This document shows positions 8,488-16,014 of a DNA stretch of 64,000 bases, piece after piece. The position numbers were made by a program, and so were the translations under genes. This DNA is from Paractinoplanes bogorensis (lineage in GTDB: Bacteria > Actinomycetota > Actinomycetes > Mycobacteriales > Micromonosporaceae). The notes below the pieces were generated by a model. The model ran no database searches. It was not told where the DNA came from and saw nothing but the letters and a program-made list of their open reading frames with translations. Position 1 is the first letter of the stretch. Every line of letters starts with the position of its first letter. The stretch is from assembly GCF_018829635.1 (NCBI RefSeq), contig NZ_JAHKKG010000001.1, positions 310,001 through 374,000 of the forward strand. The letters are read 5' to 3'.

Positions 8488-8992
8488 CGTCGGCTCCGTT
8501 CGTGGTGAGGGCGGGCGCGTCGGAGCCCAGGGCGGCGGCCAGTCCGGCCCGGCCGCGGGACAACCACGACTTGACCGTGCCGATCGACGAGCCGGTCTCG
8601 TGGGCGATCTCGGCGACCGAGCGGTCGAGCAGGTAGTGCAGGGCGAGGGCGCGGCGGTGCGCCATCGGCAACGTGCGCATCGCGCGGATCAGCAGCACCG
8701 TGTCCTCCGACGGGGGAGGCGTGTGCGGCGGAGGTGGTTCGGCGGCGGCCCGCGCCCGGCGTACGCCCAAACGCCGCCACCGGTCCGCGGAGAGCCGGTT
8801 GACCACCAGCCGGAGCCAGGCCTCGCGGTCCTCGTAGTCGGCGAGCCGGCGCCAGCGTTGCCAGGCCCGCGCGTACGCCTCCTGCACCAGGTCCTGGGCG
8901 TCGCCCGGGTCGCCGGTCAGGCCGTACGCGTATCGGGCCAATCGTCTGGAGGTGTCGCGGTAGAAGTCATCGAAGTCCCCGTTCGTATTCAT
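8477..8992 (-). CDS. ECF-type RNA polymerase sigma factor
   Basis: The 171-residue protein has sigma region 2 (residues about 8-70, with the GDAQDLVQEAYARAWQRW stretch) and region 4 (about 110-155, with the helix-turn-helix SVAEIAHETGSSIGTVKSW). The linker is proline-rich. The start ATG 8992 is chosen because GGAGGAAGGG lies upstream and because it aligns with the family start; an upstream GTG would add about 20 residues. It is the first gene of a two-gene unit with the membrane beta-propeller protein, an arrangement typical for ECF sigma factors and their sensors. The C-terminal 15 residues are an unstructured tail. Confidence 0.9.
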   Translation of the reverse strand: MNTNGDFDDFYRDTSRRLARYAYGLTGDPGDAQDLVQEAYARAWQRWRRLADYEDREAWLRLVVNRLSADRWRRLGVRRARAAAEPPPPHTPPPSEDTVLLIRAMRTLPMAHRRALALHYLLDRSVAEIAHETGSSIGTVKSWLSRGRAGLAAALGSDAPALTTNGADDAH

Positions 8993-9055
8993 CGGCACCG
9001 CCCTTCCTCCATGGACACGCGATGCCCACCCGGCCGGTTGCGCGGGGGACACGAC

Positions 9056-9061
9056 TAGGAT
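9056..9061 (+). promoter_or_regulatory. -10-like hexamer TAGGAT before proS
   Basis: TAGGAT ends 8 nt before the proS ATG at 9070 and no Shine-Dalgarno sequence is present between them; it supports 9070 rather than an upstream in-frame ATG at 9022. Confidence 0.5.
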
Positions 9062-9069
9062 GTCGCCTC

Positions 9070-10476
9070 ATGGCTCGTGTGCTCACACCCCGTGCGGAAG
9101 ACTTCCCCCGCTGGTACCAGGACCTGATCTCCAAGGCGCAGCTGGCCGACAACGGCCCGGTGCGCGGCACCATGGTGATCCGCCCGGTCGGCTGGGCCAT
9201 CTGGGAGCGCATGCAGGCCGACATGGACGTGCGGATCAAGGAAGAGGGCGTGCAGAACGCCTACTTCCCGCTGTTCATCCCCGAGAGCTACCTGCGCCGC
9301 GAGGCCGACCACGTCGAGGGCTTCTCGCCCGAGCTGGCCGTGGTCACCCACGCCGGCGGCAAGCAGCTCGCCGAGCCGCTCGTGGTCCGCCCGACCAGCG
9401 AGACCGTGATCGGCGAGTTCATGGCCAAGTGGGTCGACTCCTACCGCGACCTGCCGCTGCTGCTCAACCAGTGGGCCAACGTCGTACGGTGGGAGCTTCG
9501 CCCGCGTACGTTCCTGCGCACCACCGAGTTCCTGTGGCAGGAGGGGCACGACGCCCACGCCACCGAGGAACTCGCCCGTGACCACGCCCGCAACATCCAC
9601 AAGAACGTCTACCAGGCGTTCATGGAGGAACTGCTGGCCATCCCGGTCGTGCCGGGCCGCAAGACCAAGGGCGAGCGCTTCGCCGGCGCCACCAACACCA
9701 TGACCGTCGAGGCCATGATGGGCGACACCAAGGCGCTGCAGATGGGCACGTCGCACGAGCTGGGGCAGAACTTCGCCAAGGCCTTCGACATCACGTACTC
9801 GTCCAAGGAGGGCTCGGTCGAGCACGCCTGGACGACGTCGTGGGGCACGTCCACCCGCATGATGGGCGGCCTGATCATGGTGCACGGCGACGACAACGGC
9901 CTGCGTCTGCCGCCCCGCCTGGCCCCGATCCAGGTGCAGATCATGGTGGTCAAGGCGGGCGAGGGTGTCGTCGAGGCCGCGGGCAAGCTCCGCGACGAGC
10001 TCAAGGCCGCGGGCGTACGGGTGAAGCTCGACGACCGGGCCGACATCCCGTTCGGCCGCCGGGCCGTCGACGCCGAACTGCAGGGCATCCCGATCCGCAT
10101 CGAGGTCGGCCCGCGTGACCTGGCCAACGGCAGCGTCACGATCGCGCGCCGGATCGACGGCTCCAAGACCCCGACCCCGCTGGCCGACGTGACCGGCGCG
10201 GTGACCAGCGCCCTCAAGGCCGACCAGCAGCGCATGTACGACGACGCGCTGGCGTTCCGCGAGGCCAACACGGTCGAGGTCAAGACGCTGGACGAGGCGA
10301 TCGAGGCCGCGCAGACCGGGTGGGCCCGGGTGCCGTGGTCGGCGGTCGGCGAAGAGGGCGAGAAGGTGGCCAACGGCAAGGCCGTCACGGTCCGCTGCCT
10401 GGCCCGTCCCGACGGCGAGATGCCCGACTCCGACGACGAGCCCGGCCTGGTCGCCTACCTGGCCCGTTCCTACTGA
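9070..10476 (+). CDS. proS: prolyl-tRNA synthetase, archaeal/eukaryotic-like type
   Basis: The 468-residue enzyme charges tRNA-Pro with proline. It is a class II synthetase: motif 1 lies near residues 35-60 (GTMVIRPVGWAIWERMQ), motif 2 near 140 (RTTEFLWQEGHDAHAT) and motif 3 near 270. The form RTTEFLWQEGH, the length, and the lack of the roughly 180-residue insertion domain between motifs 2 and 3 place it with the archaeal/eukaryotic-like ProRS group found in some bacteria. The C-terminal anticodon-binding domain runs from about 290 to 400. Translation starts at ATG 9070, supported by the conserved N-terminus and the TAGGAT box. Its stop overlaps the next start (TGATG). Confidence 0.95.
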   Translation: MARVLTPRAEDFPRWYQDLISKAQLADNGPVRGTMVIRPVGWAIWERMQADMDVRIKEEGVQNAYFPLFIPESYLRREADHVEGFSPELAVVTHAGGKQLAEPLVVRPTSETVIGEFMAKWVDSYRDLPLLLNQWANVVRWELRPRTFLRTTEFLWQEGHDAHATEELARDHARNIHKNVYQAFMEELLAIPVVPGRKTKGERFAGATNTMTVEAMMGDTKALQMGTSHELGQNFAKAFDITYSSKEGSVEHAWTTSWGTSTRMMGGLIMVHGDDNGLRLPPRLAPIQVQIMVVKAGEGVVEAAGKLRDELKAAGVRVKLDDRADIPFGRRAVDAELQGIPIRIEVGPRDLANGSVTIARRIDGSKTPTPLADVTGAVTSALKADQQRMYDDALAFREANTVEVKTLDEAIEAAQTGWARVPWSAVGEEGEKVANGKAVTVRCLARPDGEMPDSDDEPGLVAYLARSY

Positions 10477-11132
10477 TGCGCTTCGAGCCGGGCCGGCTCG
10501 TCCTGCACCGCGACACGCACCACGGCCGGCTCGGTTTCGTGCACCCGAGCCGGGTGATCTCCGACGACGAGCGCGGGCTGCTGCTCTGGCTGGCCCGCGG
10601 CTCGGTCGTGGCGATCGAGACGACGACCGACGGGCGCGGACCGCGGGACATGCCGTCGTTCGTCGAGTGGGAGGCCGCCGAGAAGAAGCAGACGCTCACC
10701 ACCTGGCGCGGGCCGGGCGTGTTGCGCTTCTTCCCGGCCGGGGCCGACCACTCGGTCTGGCTGTTCCGCGACGACGAGGGCGTCTTCACGCGCTACTACG
10801 TCAACCTGGAGGAGCACGCGGTCCGCTGGGACGACGGCCCCGCCGCCGGCATCGACGTCATCGACCAGGACCTCGACATCGTCGCCGCTCCCGACCTGCA
10901 GTGGGAGTGGAAGGACGAGGACGAGTTCTCCGAGCGTCTGGCCCGCCCCGACCTCTACTGGGTGCCGGATGAGGCCGCCGTCTGGGCCGAGGGCTTCCGG
11001 GTCATCAAGCTGATCGAGGCGGGCGAGTTCCCGTTCGACGGCACGTGGACCGACTTCCACCCCGACCCGGCCTGGCCCACCCCGACCGTGCTCCCCGACG
11101 GCTGGGACCGTCCGGTGGTCGCCCGCATTTGA
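10476..11132 (+). CDS. DUF402 (FomD-like) protein
   Basis: The 218-residue protein matches DUF402, whose characterised member FomD hydrolyses a cytidylylated nucleotide intermediate. Typical features are FTRYYVNLE near residue 108, VIDQDLDIV near 128 and the acidic WKDEDEF stretch near 150 that binds divalent metal in FomD. The length fits the family. Its ATG overlaps the proS stop by one base, so it is translated from the proS message. A role in clearing or editing an unwanted nucleotide is possible, but substrate and link to prolyl-tRNA synthesis are unknown. Confidence 0.85.
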   Translation: MRFEPGRLVLHRDTHHGRLGFVHPSRVISDDERGLLLWLARGSVVAIETTTDGRGPRDMPSFVEWEAAEKKQTLTTWRGPGVLRFFPAGADHSVWLFRDDEGVFTRYYVNLEEHAVRWDDGPAAGIDVIDQDLDIVAAPDLQWEWKDEDEFSERLARPDLYWVPDEAAVWAEGFRVIKLIEAGEFPFDGTWTDFHPDPAWPTPTVLPDGWDRPVVARI

Positions 11133-11159
11133 CGGTTATGTGGCATTTCCCGGGCCGAT

Positions 11160-11178
11160 TGGGAGACGCCGCCTCCCA
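11160..11178 (+). terminator. hairpin downstream of DUF402 gene
   Basis: TGGGAG and CTCCCA form a perfect 6-bp stem with a 7-nt loop 27 nt behind the DUF402 stop codon. No T-tract follows, so termination is uncertain. Confidence 0.35.
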
Positions 11179-11183
11179 TCTGG

Positions 11184-11189
11184 CAGAAT
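11184..11189 (+). promoter_or_regulatory. possible rpsP operon promoter (CAGAAT -10)
   Basis: CAGAAT within TGGCAGAATGGT lies about 135 nt before rpsP, at the start of a leader that holds a TCTCC/GGAGA hairpin. It is the only -10-like element seen in the 190-nt gap; start of transcription is not known. Confidence 0.3.
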
Positions 11190-11323
11190 GGTCCTCTGGT
11201 ATTCGGCTCGCGTGAGGCGCCCTCTAACTCCTCTGCGTGGCCAGTCCTCGAGACGCTGGCTCTCCTGTCCCCACGGGAGACGCCCTCGCTCAACCTCGCA
11301 GTCATTCAGGAGCGAAGAGAACC

Positions 11324-11806
11324 GTGGCCGTTAAGATCCGGCTCCTGCGGATGGGCAAGATCCGCAACCCGCAGTACCGCATCGTCGTCGCCGACTCGCG
11401 CACCAAGCGCGACGGCCGCGCCATCGAGTACGTCGGCATCTACCAGCCGAAGGAACACCCCTCGGTCATCCAGGTGAAGTCCGAGCGTGTGCAGTACTGG
11501 CTCTCGGTCGGCGCGCAGCCGAGCGAGGCCGTGCAGCGCATCCTCGAGAAGACCGGTGACTGGCAGCAGTTCAAGGGCCTCCCGGCCCCGCCGCCGCTGC
11601 TCGTCGCGGAGCCCAAGCAGTCGCGTGCCGAGGTCTACGAGGCCGAGGCCAAGTCGGCCGCCGGTGTCGCCGACGCTCCGGCCAAGTCGACGCCGAAGAA
11701 GGCCGACAAGGCCAAGGCTGAGGCCAAGACCGAGGCCAAGGCCGAGGAGCCCGCCAAGACCGAGACCGCAGAGGACCCGGCCGGTGCCGGCGCCGACGCG
11801 AGCTGA
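11324..11806 (+). CDS. rpsP: 30S ribosomal protein S16
   Basis: The first 85 residues are a canonical S16 ([19 protein letters not shown], then [14 protein letters not shown]). The remaining roughly 65 residues form an Ala/Lys/Glu-rich tail, as in many actinobacteria, giving 160 residues in total. GTG 11324 is the start: AGGAGCGAAGAG lies just upstream and the conserved N-terminus begins there. It heads the rpsP-khpA-rimM-trmD-rplS cluster. The tail is low-complexity and probably disordered. Confidence 0.97.
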   Translation: MAVKIRLLRMGKIRNPQYRIVVADSRTKRDGRAIEYVGIYQPKEHPSVIQVKSERVQYWLSVGAQPSEAVQRILEKTGDWQQFKGLPAPPPLLVAEPKQSRAEVYEAEAKSAAGVADAPAKSTPKKADKAKAEAKTEAKAEEPAKTETAEDPAGAGADAS

Positions 11807-12041
11807 CGGGGCGCTCCGGCCGGCGCTGGAGCACCTCGTCAAGGGCATCGTCGACAACCCGGACGACGTCCGGGTCCGGCTGGTCGACTCGCGCCGCGGC
11901 AAGCGGCTCGAGGTGCGCGTGCACCCGGAAGACCTGGGAACGGTCATCGGGCGCGGCGGGCGTACGGCCAAGGCCCTGCGGCAGGTCATCGGGTCGATCG
12001 GTGGGCGCGGCATCCGCGTCGACATCGTCGACGCGTACTGA
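11784..12041 (+). CDS. khpA: KH-domain RNA-binding protein KhpA
   Basis: The 85-residue protein contains a single type II KH domain with the signature [18 protein letters not shown]. KhpA works with KhpB/Jag in RNA binding and control of cell size in Gram-positive bacteria. GTG 11784 overlaps the end of rpsP by 23 bases and has GAGGA 8 nt upstream; no start codon exists between that site and the conserved [12 protein letters not shown], so this upstream start inside rpsP is needed. It lies between rpsP and rimM, the normal actinobacterial place. Confidence 0.9.
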   Translation: MPAPTRADGALRPALEHLVKGIVDNPDDVRVRLVDSRRGKRLEVRVHPEDLGTVIGRGGRTAKALRQVIGSIGGRGIRVDIVDAY

Positions 12042-12044
12042 CCG

Positions 12045-12608
12045 ATGCTCCTGGTAGTCGGCCAGATCGGCAAACCGCACGGCATCCGGGGCGAGGTCTC
12101 GGTGGTCGTGCGGACCGACGAACCGGAAGAACGTTTCGTCCCCGGGTCGGTGTTCGTGACGGAGGTCCCTCGGGACCGCCGCGTGAGCACCGGCCCGGCG
12201 GCCGCTTCCGGCGCACGCTTCGACGTGCCGAAACAGCTCACTCTCGAGTCGATCCGCTGGCATCAGGGCCGCGGGATCGCGGTGTTCGAGAACATCTACG
12301 ACCGCAACCTCGCCGAAGAGCTGCGTGGCGTGTTCCTGCAGGTCGACAGCGCCGACCTGACGCCGCCGGACGACCCCGACGAGTTCCACGACCACCAGTT
12401 GGTCGGACTGCGGGTCGAGTCGTCGGACGGCACTGTGCATGGCACTGTCGCGCGGATCGAACACGCACCCGCCTCCGACCTGATCGTGCTCAAGAAGCCG
12501 GACGGCGGCACGGCGCTGATCCCGTTCGTGACGGCGATCGTGCCGAAGGTCGACCTGGCCGGCGGTCGCGTGCTCGTCGACCTGCCCGAGGGCCTGCTGG
12601 ACCTGTAG
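12045..12608 (+). CDS. rimM: ribosome maturation factor RimM
   Basis: The 187-residue protein binds S19 and assists 30S head assembly. The N-terminal RimM domain begins MLLVVGQIGKPHGIRGEVSV and the C-terminal PRC barrel covers about residues 105-180 (YDHQLVGLRV-like stretch, then IPFVTAIVPKVDL). Residues 43-62 form an extra loop with many Arg, Gly and Ala before FDVPKQLTLESIRWHQG. It starts three bases after the khpA stop and is followed directly by trmD. Confidence 0.95.
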   Translation: MLLVVGQIGKPHGIRGEVSVVVRTDEPEERFVPGSVFVTEVPRDRRVSTGPAAASGARFDVPKQLTLESIRWHQGRGIAVFENIYDRNLAEELRGVFLQVDSADLTPPDDPDEFHDHQLVGLRVESSDGTVHGTVARIEHAPASDLIVLKKPDGGTALIPFVTAIVPKVDLAGGRVLVDLPEGLLDL

Positions 12609-13367
12609 ATGCGCGTCGACATCATCTCGATCTTCCCGGACTACTTCGCCCCCCTCGAGCTGTCGCTGATCGGCAAGGCGCGGGGCACCGGCATCCTCGA
12701 TCTGAACGTGCACGATCTGCGCACCTGGACCAGCGACGTGCACCGCACCGTGGACGACACCCCGTACGGCGGCGGTCCCGGCATGGTGATGCGACCCGAA
12801 CCGTGGGGTCAGGCACTGGACGCGGTCGGCGACGGGACGCTGATCGTGCCGTCGCCGGTCGGGAAGCCGTTCACGCAGGCCGACGCGTACGCGCTGGCCG
12901 CTCTTGATCATTTGATCTTCGCTTGCGGGCGTTACGAGGGCATCGACCAGCGCGTGATCGACGACGCGGCGTCCCGGATGCCCGTACGCGAGGTGTCGCT
13001 CGGCGACTACGTGCTCTTCGGGGGCGAGGTCGCGGTCATCGTGATCATGGAGGCGGTGACCCGGCTGCTGCCCGGGGTGCTCGGCAACGCCGACTCGCTG
13101 ACCGAGGAGTCGCACGCGGCCGGGCTGCTCGAGGCGCCCGTCTATACCAAGCCGGCCTCGTGGCGCTCGCGCGAGGTTCCCGACATTTTGCGCTCGGGCG
13201 ACCACGGCAAGATCGCCCGGTGGCGACGAGATCAGAGTCTTTCCCGTACGGCGTCCAGGCGGCCCGACATGATGGCCGCGTACCCGCTCGACCAGCTCGA
13301 CAAAGCGGACAAGAAGGCGCTCGACGAGGATGGATTTCAGATCACGCCTCCCGGTGTGGCAAAGTAG
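12609..13367 (+). CDS. trmD: tRNA (guanine-N1-)-methyltransferase TrmD
   Basis: The 252-residue SPOUT-class enzyme methylates G37 of tRNAs using S-adenosylmethionine. The N-terminus [13 protein letters not shown] and the trefoil-knot region, with [13 protein letters not shown] near 50-62 and [13 protein letters not shown] near 108, are complete. It starts immediately after the rimM stop codon. A TTTCCCGTACGG motif lies inside the gene at 13240-13251, read there as Leu-Ser-Arg-Thr with codons uncommon in this genome. Confidence 0.97.
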   Translation: MRVDIISIFPDYFAPLELSLIGKARGTGILDLNVHDLRTWTSDVHRTVDDTPYGGGPGMVMRPEPWGQALDAVGDGTLIVPSPVGKPFTQADAYALAALDHLIFACGRYEGIDQRVIDDAASRMPVREVSLGDYVLFGGEVAVIVIMEAVTRLLPGVLGNADSLTEESHAAGLLEAPVYTKPASWRSREVPDILRSGDHGKIARWRRDQSLSRTASRRPDMMAAYPLDQLDKADKKALDEDGFQITPPGVAK

Positions 13368-13489
13368 GGAGGTTGCCGATTTCTCCCGCGCCGCGGGGTG
13401 AGGTCGAGGATCCCTTGGAGGTGAGAGGGATCAGAAGTACCCAGCCGCGCATCGAACTCCCGATGCGCTCCAAAGAACGAGGATCAGCG

Positions 13490-13846
13490 ATGAACACGCT
13501 GGACGCTCTCGACGCCCAGTCGCAGCGCACCGACATTCCTGATTTCCGGGCCGGCGACACCGTCAAGGTGTACGCCCGAGTCGTCGAAGGTAACCGTTCC
13601 CGCGTCCAGATCTTCCAGGGCGTCGTCATCGCCCGGCAGGGCGCCGGTCTCCGGGAGACCTTCAAGGTCCGGAAGATCAGCTTCGCCGTCGGTGTCGAGC
13701 GGACCTACCCGATCAACAGCCCGGCGATCGACCGCATCGAGGTCGTGAGCCGCGGTGACGTCCGTCGCGCCAAGCTCTACTACCTGCGCGAGCTCCGTGG
13801 CAAGAAGGCCAAGATCAAGGAGCTTCGGGAGAAGCAGACCGTCTGA
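13490..13846 (+). CDS. rplS: 50S ribosomal protein L19
   Basis: The 118-residue protein is a complete L19, lying at the interface of the subunits; [16 protein letters not shown] and the C-terminal [15 protein letters not shown] are characteristic. ATG 13490 is preceded by GAACGAGGA. A 122-nt gap separates it from trmD, so it may have its own promoter or be part of the same message; no clear promoter was seen in the gap. Confidence 0.97.
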   Translation: MNTLDALDAQSQRTDIPDFRAGDTVKVYARVVEGNRSRVQIFQGVVIARQGAGLRETFKVRKISFAVGVERTYPINSPAIDRIEVVSRGDVRRAKLYYLRELRGKKAKIKELREKQTV

Positions 13847-13914
13847 CACTCATCGATTCGTGCACGCGCGCATTACTCTTGCCGTGTGCCGGATGGGATC
13901 AGTGTGAACCCTTC

Positions 13915-13968
13915 CAGCACTACCGCCCGTAAGACCCCGCGAGGGGAAATACTCGGGCGGTAGTGCTG
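13915..13968 (+). terminator. large nested stem-loop between rplS and lepB
   Basis: A perfect 15-bp inverted repeat (arms 13915-13929 and 13954-13968) encloses a second hairpin CCCC-GCGA-GGGG (13935-13946) capped by a GNRA tetraloop. It lies 69 nt behind the rplS stop. There is no T-tract, which is common for actinobacterial terminators; a role in the leader of lepB is the alternative. Confidence 0.6.
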
Positions 13969-14012
13969 TATCCGGGGTTGGTTCGGCCGGTCGGCGGCGG
14001 GAGATGCGAAGA

Positions 14013-14900
14013 GTGGAACCGATGGAGGGCTACGGCCCGGCGTCCCGGCGGCGGCGGTCGATGGTCCGGCGCAAGGAGATGCCACTCTGGCAGGAGCTGC
14101 CGCTCCTGTTGGTGGTGGCCTTCTGTCTTGCCGTGCTGATCCGCACGTTCCTGGTGCAGGCGTTCTACATCCCCAGCGGGTCGATGGAGAACACGCTGCT
14201 GGTCAAGGACCGCGTGCTGGTCAACAAGGTCATCTACGACATGCGCGACCCGGTGCGCGGCGAGGTCGTGGTCTTCCGCGGCGACGAGAACTGGACGCCC
14301 GAGGTCACCGAGCCGGTCAGCAACACGTTCGCGGCCAAGCTCGGCCGCACGATCGGCGACCTCGTCGGCGTCAGCCGCCCGGGGGAACGCGACTTCATCA
14401 AACGGGTGATCGGCCTGCCGGGTGACAAGGTCTCCTGCTGCGACGCCAAGGGCCGGATCATGGTCAACGGGGTCGGCATCGACGAGTCGTACATCGCCGA
14501 CGGCTTCAACTCCGACCCGAATGCGCCGGCCAATCCCAACCAGTGCACCAGCCGGAAGTTCACGGAAGTGATCGTCCCGCAGGGTGAGATGTTCGTCATG
14601 GGCGACCATCGGGCCGTCTCACAGGACGCGCGCTGCCAGGGTCCGGTGCCGATCAGCAACGCCATCGGGCGGGCATTCGTCATCGTCTGGCCGAGCAGCC
14701 GGTTCACCAGCCTCTCCGTCCCCGACGTGTGGAAGGCGTATGCGGTCGACCATCCCACCGCGGCCGCCCCGCTGCTCGAGCCGGTGTCGAAGAAGAGTCC
14801 CGCGACCGAGGTATTCGCCCTCCCGTTTCTGTTAAGTGCCGCGTTATCCGCGCGTTCCGGACTGCCGTTCCGGACCCGGCGACGTAGGCTCCCCTCGTGA
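14013..14900 (+). CDS. lepB: signal peptidase I (first of two)
   Basis: This type I signal peptidase cleaves signal peptides on the outer face of the membrane. A membrane span covers about residues 28-50, followed by the catalytic serine in IPSGSMENTL and the general-base lysine in DFIKRVIGLPGD; MGDHRAVSQDAR is box E. Two cysteines adjoin box C (KVSCCDAKG) and one more is in NQCTSRKF. GTG 14013 is chosen because GGCGGGAG lies 9 nt upstream; in-frame ATGs at 14004 and 14022 are alternatives. The last 30 residues are basic and cover what looks like the promoter of the second lepB gene; its stop overlaps that start by 4 bases. Confidence 0.92.
   Translation: MEPMEGYGPASRRRRSMVRRKEMPLWQELPLLLVVAFCLAVLIRTFLVQAFYIPSGSMENTLLVKDRVLVNKVIYDMRDPVRGEVVVFRGDENWTPEVTEPVSNTFAAKLGRTIGDLVGVSRPGERDFIKRVIGLPGDKVSCCDAKGRIMVNGVGIDESYIADGFNSDPNAPANPNQCTSRKFTEVIVPQGEMFVMGDHRAVSQDARCQGPVPISNAIGRAFVIVWPSSRFTSLSVPDVWKAYAVDHPTAAAPLLEPVSKKSPATEVFALPFLLSAALSARSGLPFRTRRRRLPS
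14885..14890 (+). promoter_or_regulatory. -10-like hexamer TAGGCT inside lepB 3' end
   Basis: TAGGCT ends exactly 6 nt before GTG 14897, allowing the second lepB to be transcribed as a leaderless message from within the first. Confidence 0.5.
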
Positions 14901-15547
14901 TTGACGAGCAGACCGAAAAGCGCAAGAGCTCCTTCTGGCGCGAGCTTCCCATCCTGCTGGGCGTGGCGGTTCTGGTCGCCGTCCTGGTGCGCGCTTTCGT
15001 GCTGCAGACGTTCTACATCCCGTCGCCCTCGATGGAGCACACGCTCAACGTGCTCGACCGGGTGCTCGTCAACAAGCTGGTCTACGACTTCCGTGAGCCC
15101 CGCCGCGGCGAGATCATCGTCTTCCAAGCGCCGACCGAGTGGCAGTCGGGTGCCGACGGAGAAGACTTCATCAAGCGCATCATCGGGGTGCCCGGCGACC
15201 ATATCGCTTACAAGCCCGATTCCTCCGGTTCCGGCAAGATCACGATCAACGATGTCCCGCTCGACGAGCCCTACATCTATCGCGATGAGACCGGGGCCCA
15301 GGATGCGCCGGCCGACACTGAATTCGATGTCACCGTGCCACCTGGGCGGCTCTGGGTGATGGGCGACCACCGCTCGGCGTCGGGTGACTCGCTCGAGCAC
15401 TGGCAGGACAGCGACAAGAACGTGCAGGAGGCGACGATCCCCGAGGATTCGATCGTCGGCCGCGCCTTCACCGTGTTCTGGCCGGTCAACCGGGCGACCT
15501 GGCTGTCGGTTCCGGACGGCTTCAAGGCCATCCCCGACCCCAAGTAA
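14897..15547 (+). CDS. lepB: signal peptidase I (second of two)
   Basis: The 216-residue enzyme shows a membrane span at about residues 18-38, the catalytic serine in IPSPSMEHTL, the lysine in DFIKRIIGVPGDH, and box E as MGDHRSASGDS. It is shorter than its neighbour and lacks the cysteines and the basic C-terminal tail. The tandem pair arose by duplication and may divide substrates. GTG 14897 is supported by the TAGGCT element 6 nt upstream and the 4-base overlap with the preceding stop. Confidence 0.95.
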   Translation: MIDEQTEKRKSSFWRELPILLGVAVLVAVLVRAFVLQTFYIPSPSMEHTLNVLDRVLVNKLVYDFREPRRGEIIVFQAPTEWQSGADGEDFIKRIIGVPGDHIAYKPDSSGSGKITINDVPLDEPYIYRDETGAQDAPADTEFDVTVPPGRLWVMGDHRSASGDSLEHWQDSDKNVQEATIPEDSIVGRAFTVFWPVNRATWLSVPDGFKAIPDPK

Positions 15548-15555
15548 CTCCCGGA

Positions 15556-15561
15556 TAGGCT
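15556..15561 (+). promoter_or_regulatory. -10-like hexamer TAGGCT before NUDIX gene
   Basis: TAGGCT ends 6 nt before GTG 15568, with no ribosome site between; same spacing as at the second lepB. Confidence 0.5.
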
Positions 15562-15567
15562 GGGCGC

Positions 15568-16014
15568 GTGACCGTTGTCGAACGCCGCGCCGCCCGCGTG
15601 CTGCTCGTCGACTCGGCCGGCCGGGCTCTGCTGCTCCACGGCGGCGACCCGGCCCGCGCCGGCACGAGATGGTGGTTCACCCCCGGCGGCGGCCTCGAGC
15701 CCGACGAGACGCCCGCTCAAGGCGCCGCCCGCGAGCTTCTCGAAGAAACCGGCCTGCGGGTCGACCCGGCCGAGCTGGGCGAGTCCGTGTGGCACCAGGT
15801 GACCGAGTTCAGCTACGACGCCCGCGACTACCGCCAGGATCAGGAGTTCTTCCTGCTGCGCGTGCCGGGCTGGCAGGTCGACTTCGCGGGCATGGACGCC
15901 GAGGAGAAGGCGACCATCACCGCGCACCGGTGGTGGTCGGCCGACGAGATCGAGGCCAGCGCCGAGTCGATCTTCCCCGCCGAGCTGCCCGAACTGTTGC
16001 GGCGGGCCGCCTGA
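15568..16014 (+). CDS. NUDIX hydrolase
   Basis: The 148-residue protein has a complete Nudix box starting at GGGLEPDETPAQGAARELLE and ending with EETGL, near residues 40-62. It begins TVVERRAARVLLVD, typical of the stand-alone actinobacterial NUDIX proteins located between lepB and rnhB. The substrate is unknown. Its TGA overlaps the rnhB ATG (TGATG), so rnhB is translated from the same message. Confidence 0.92.
   Translation: MTVVERRAARVLLVDSAGRALLLHGGDPARAGTRWWFTPGGGLEPDETPAQGAARELLEETGLRVDPAELGESVWHQVTEFSYDARDYRQDQEFFLLRVPGWQVDFAGMDAEEKATITAHRWWSADEIEASAESIFPAELPELLRRAA

Noticed and set aside
11571..13205. 544-residue minus-strand frame across rpsP-khpA-rimM-trmD
   Set aside because: It is antisense to four well conserved genes and has no conserved product.
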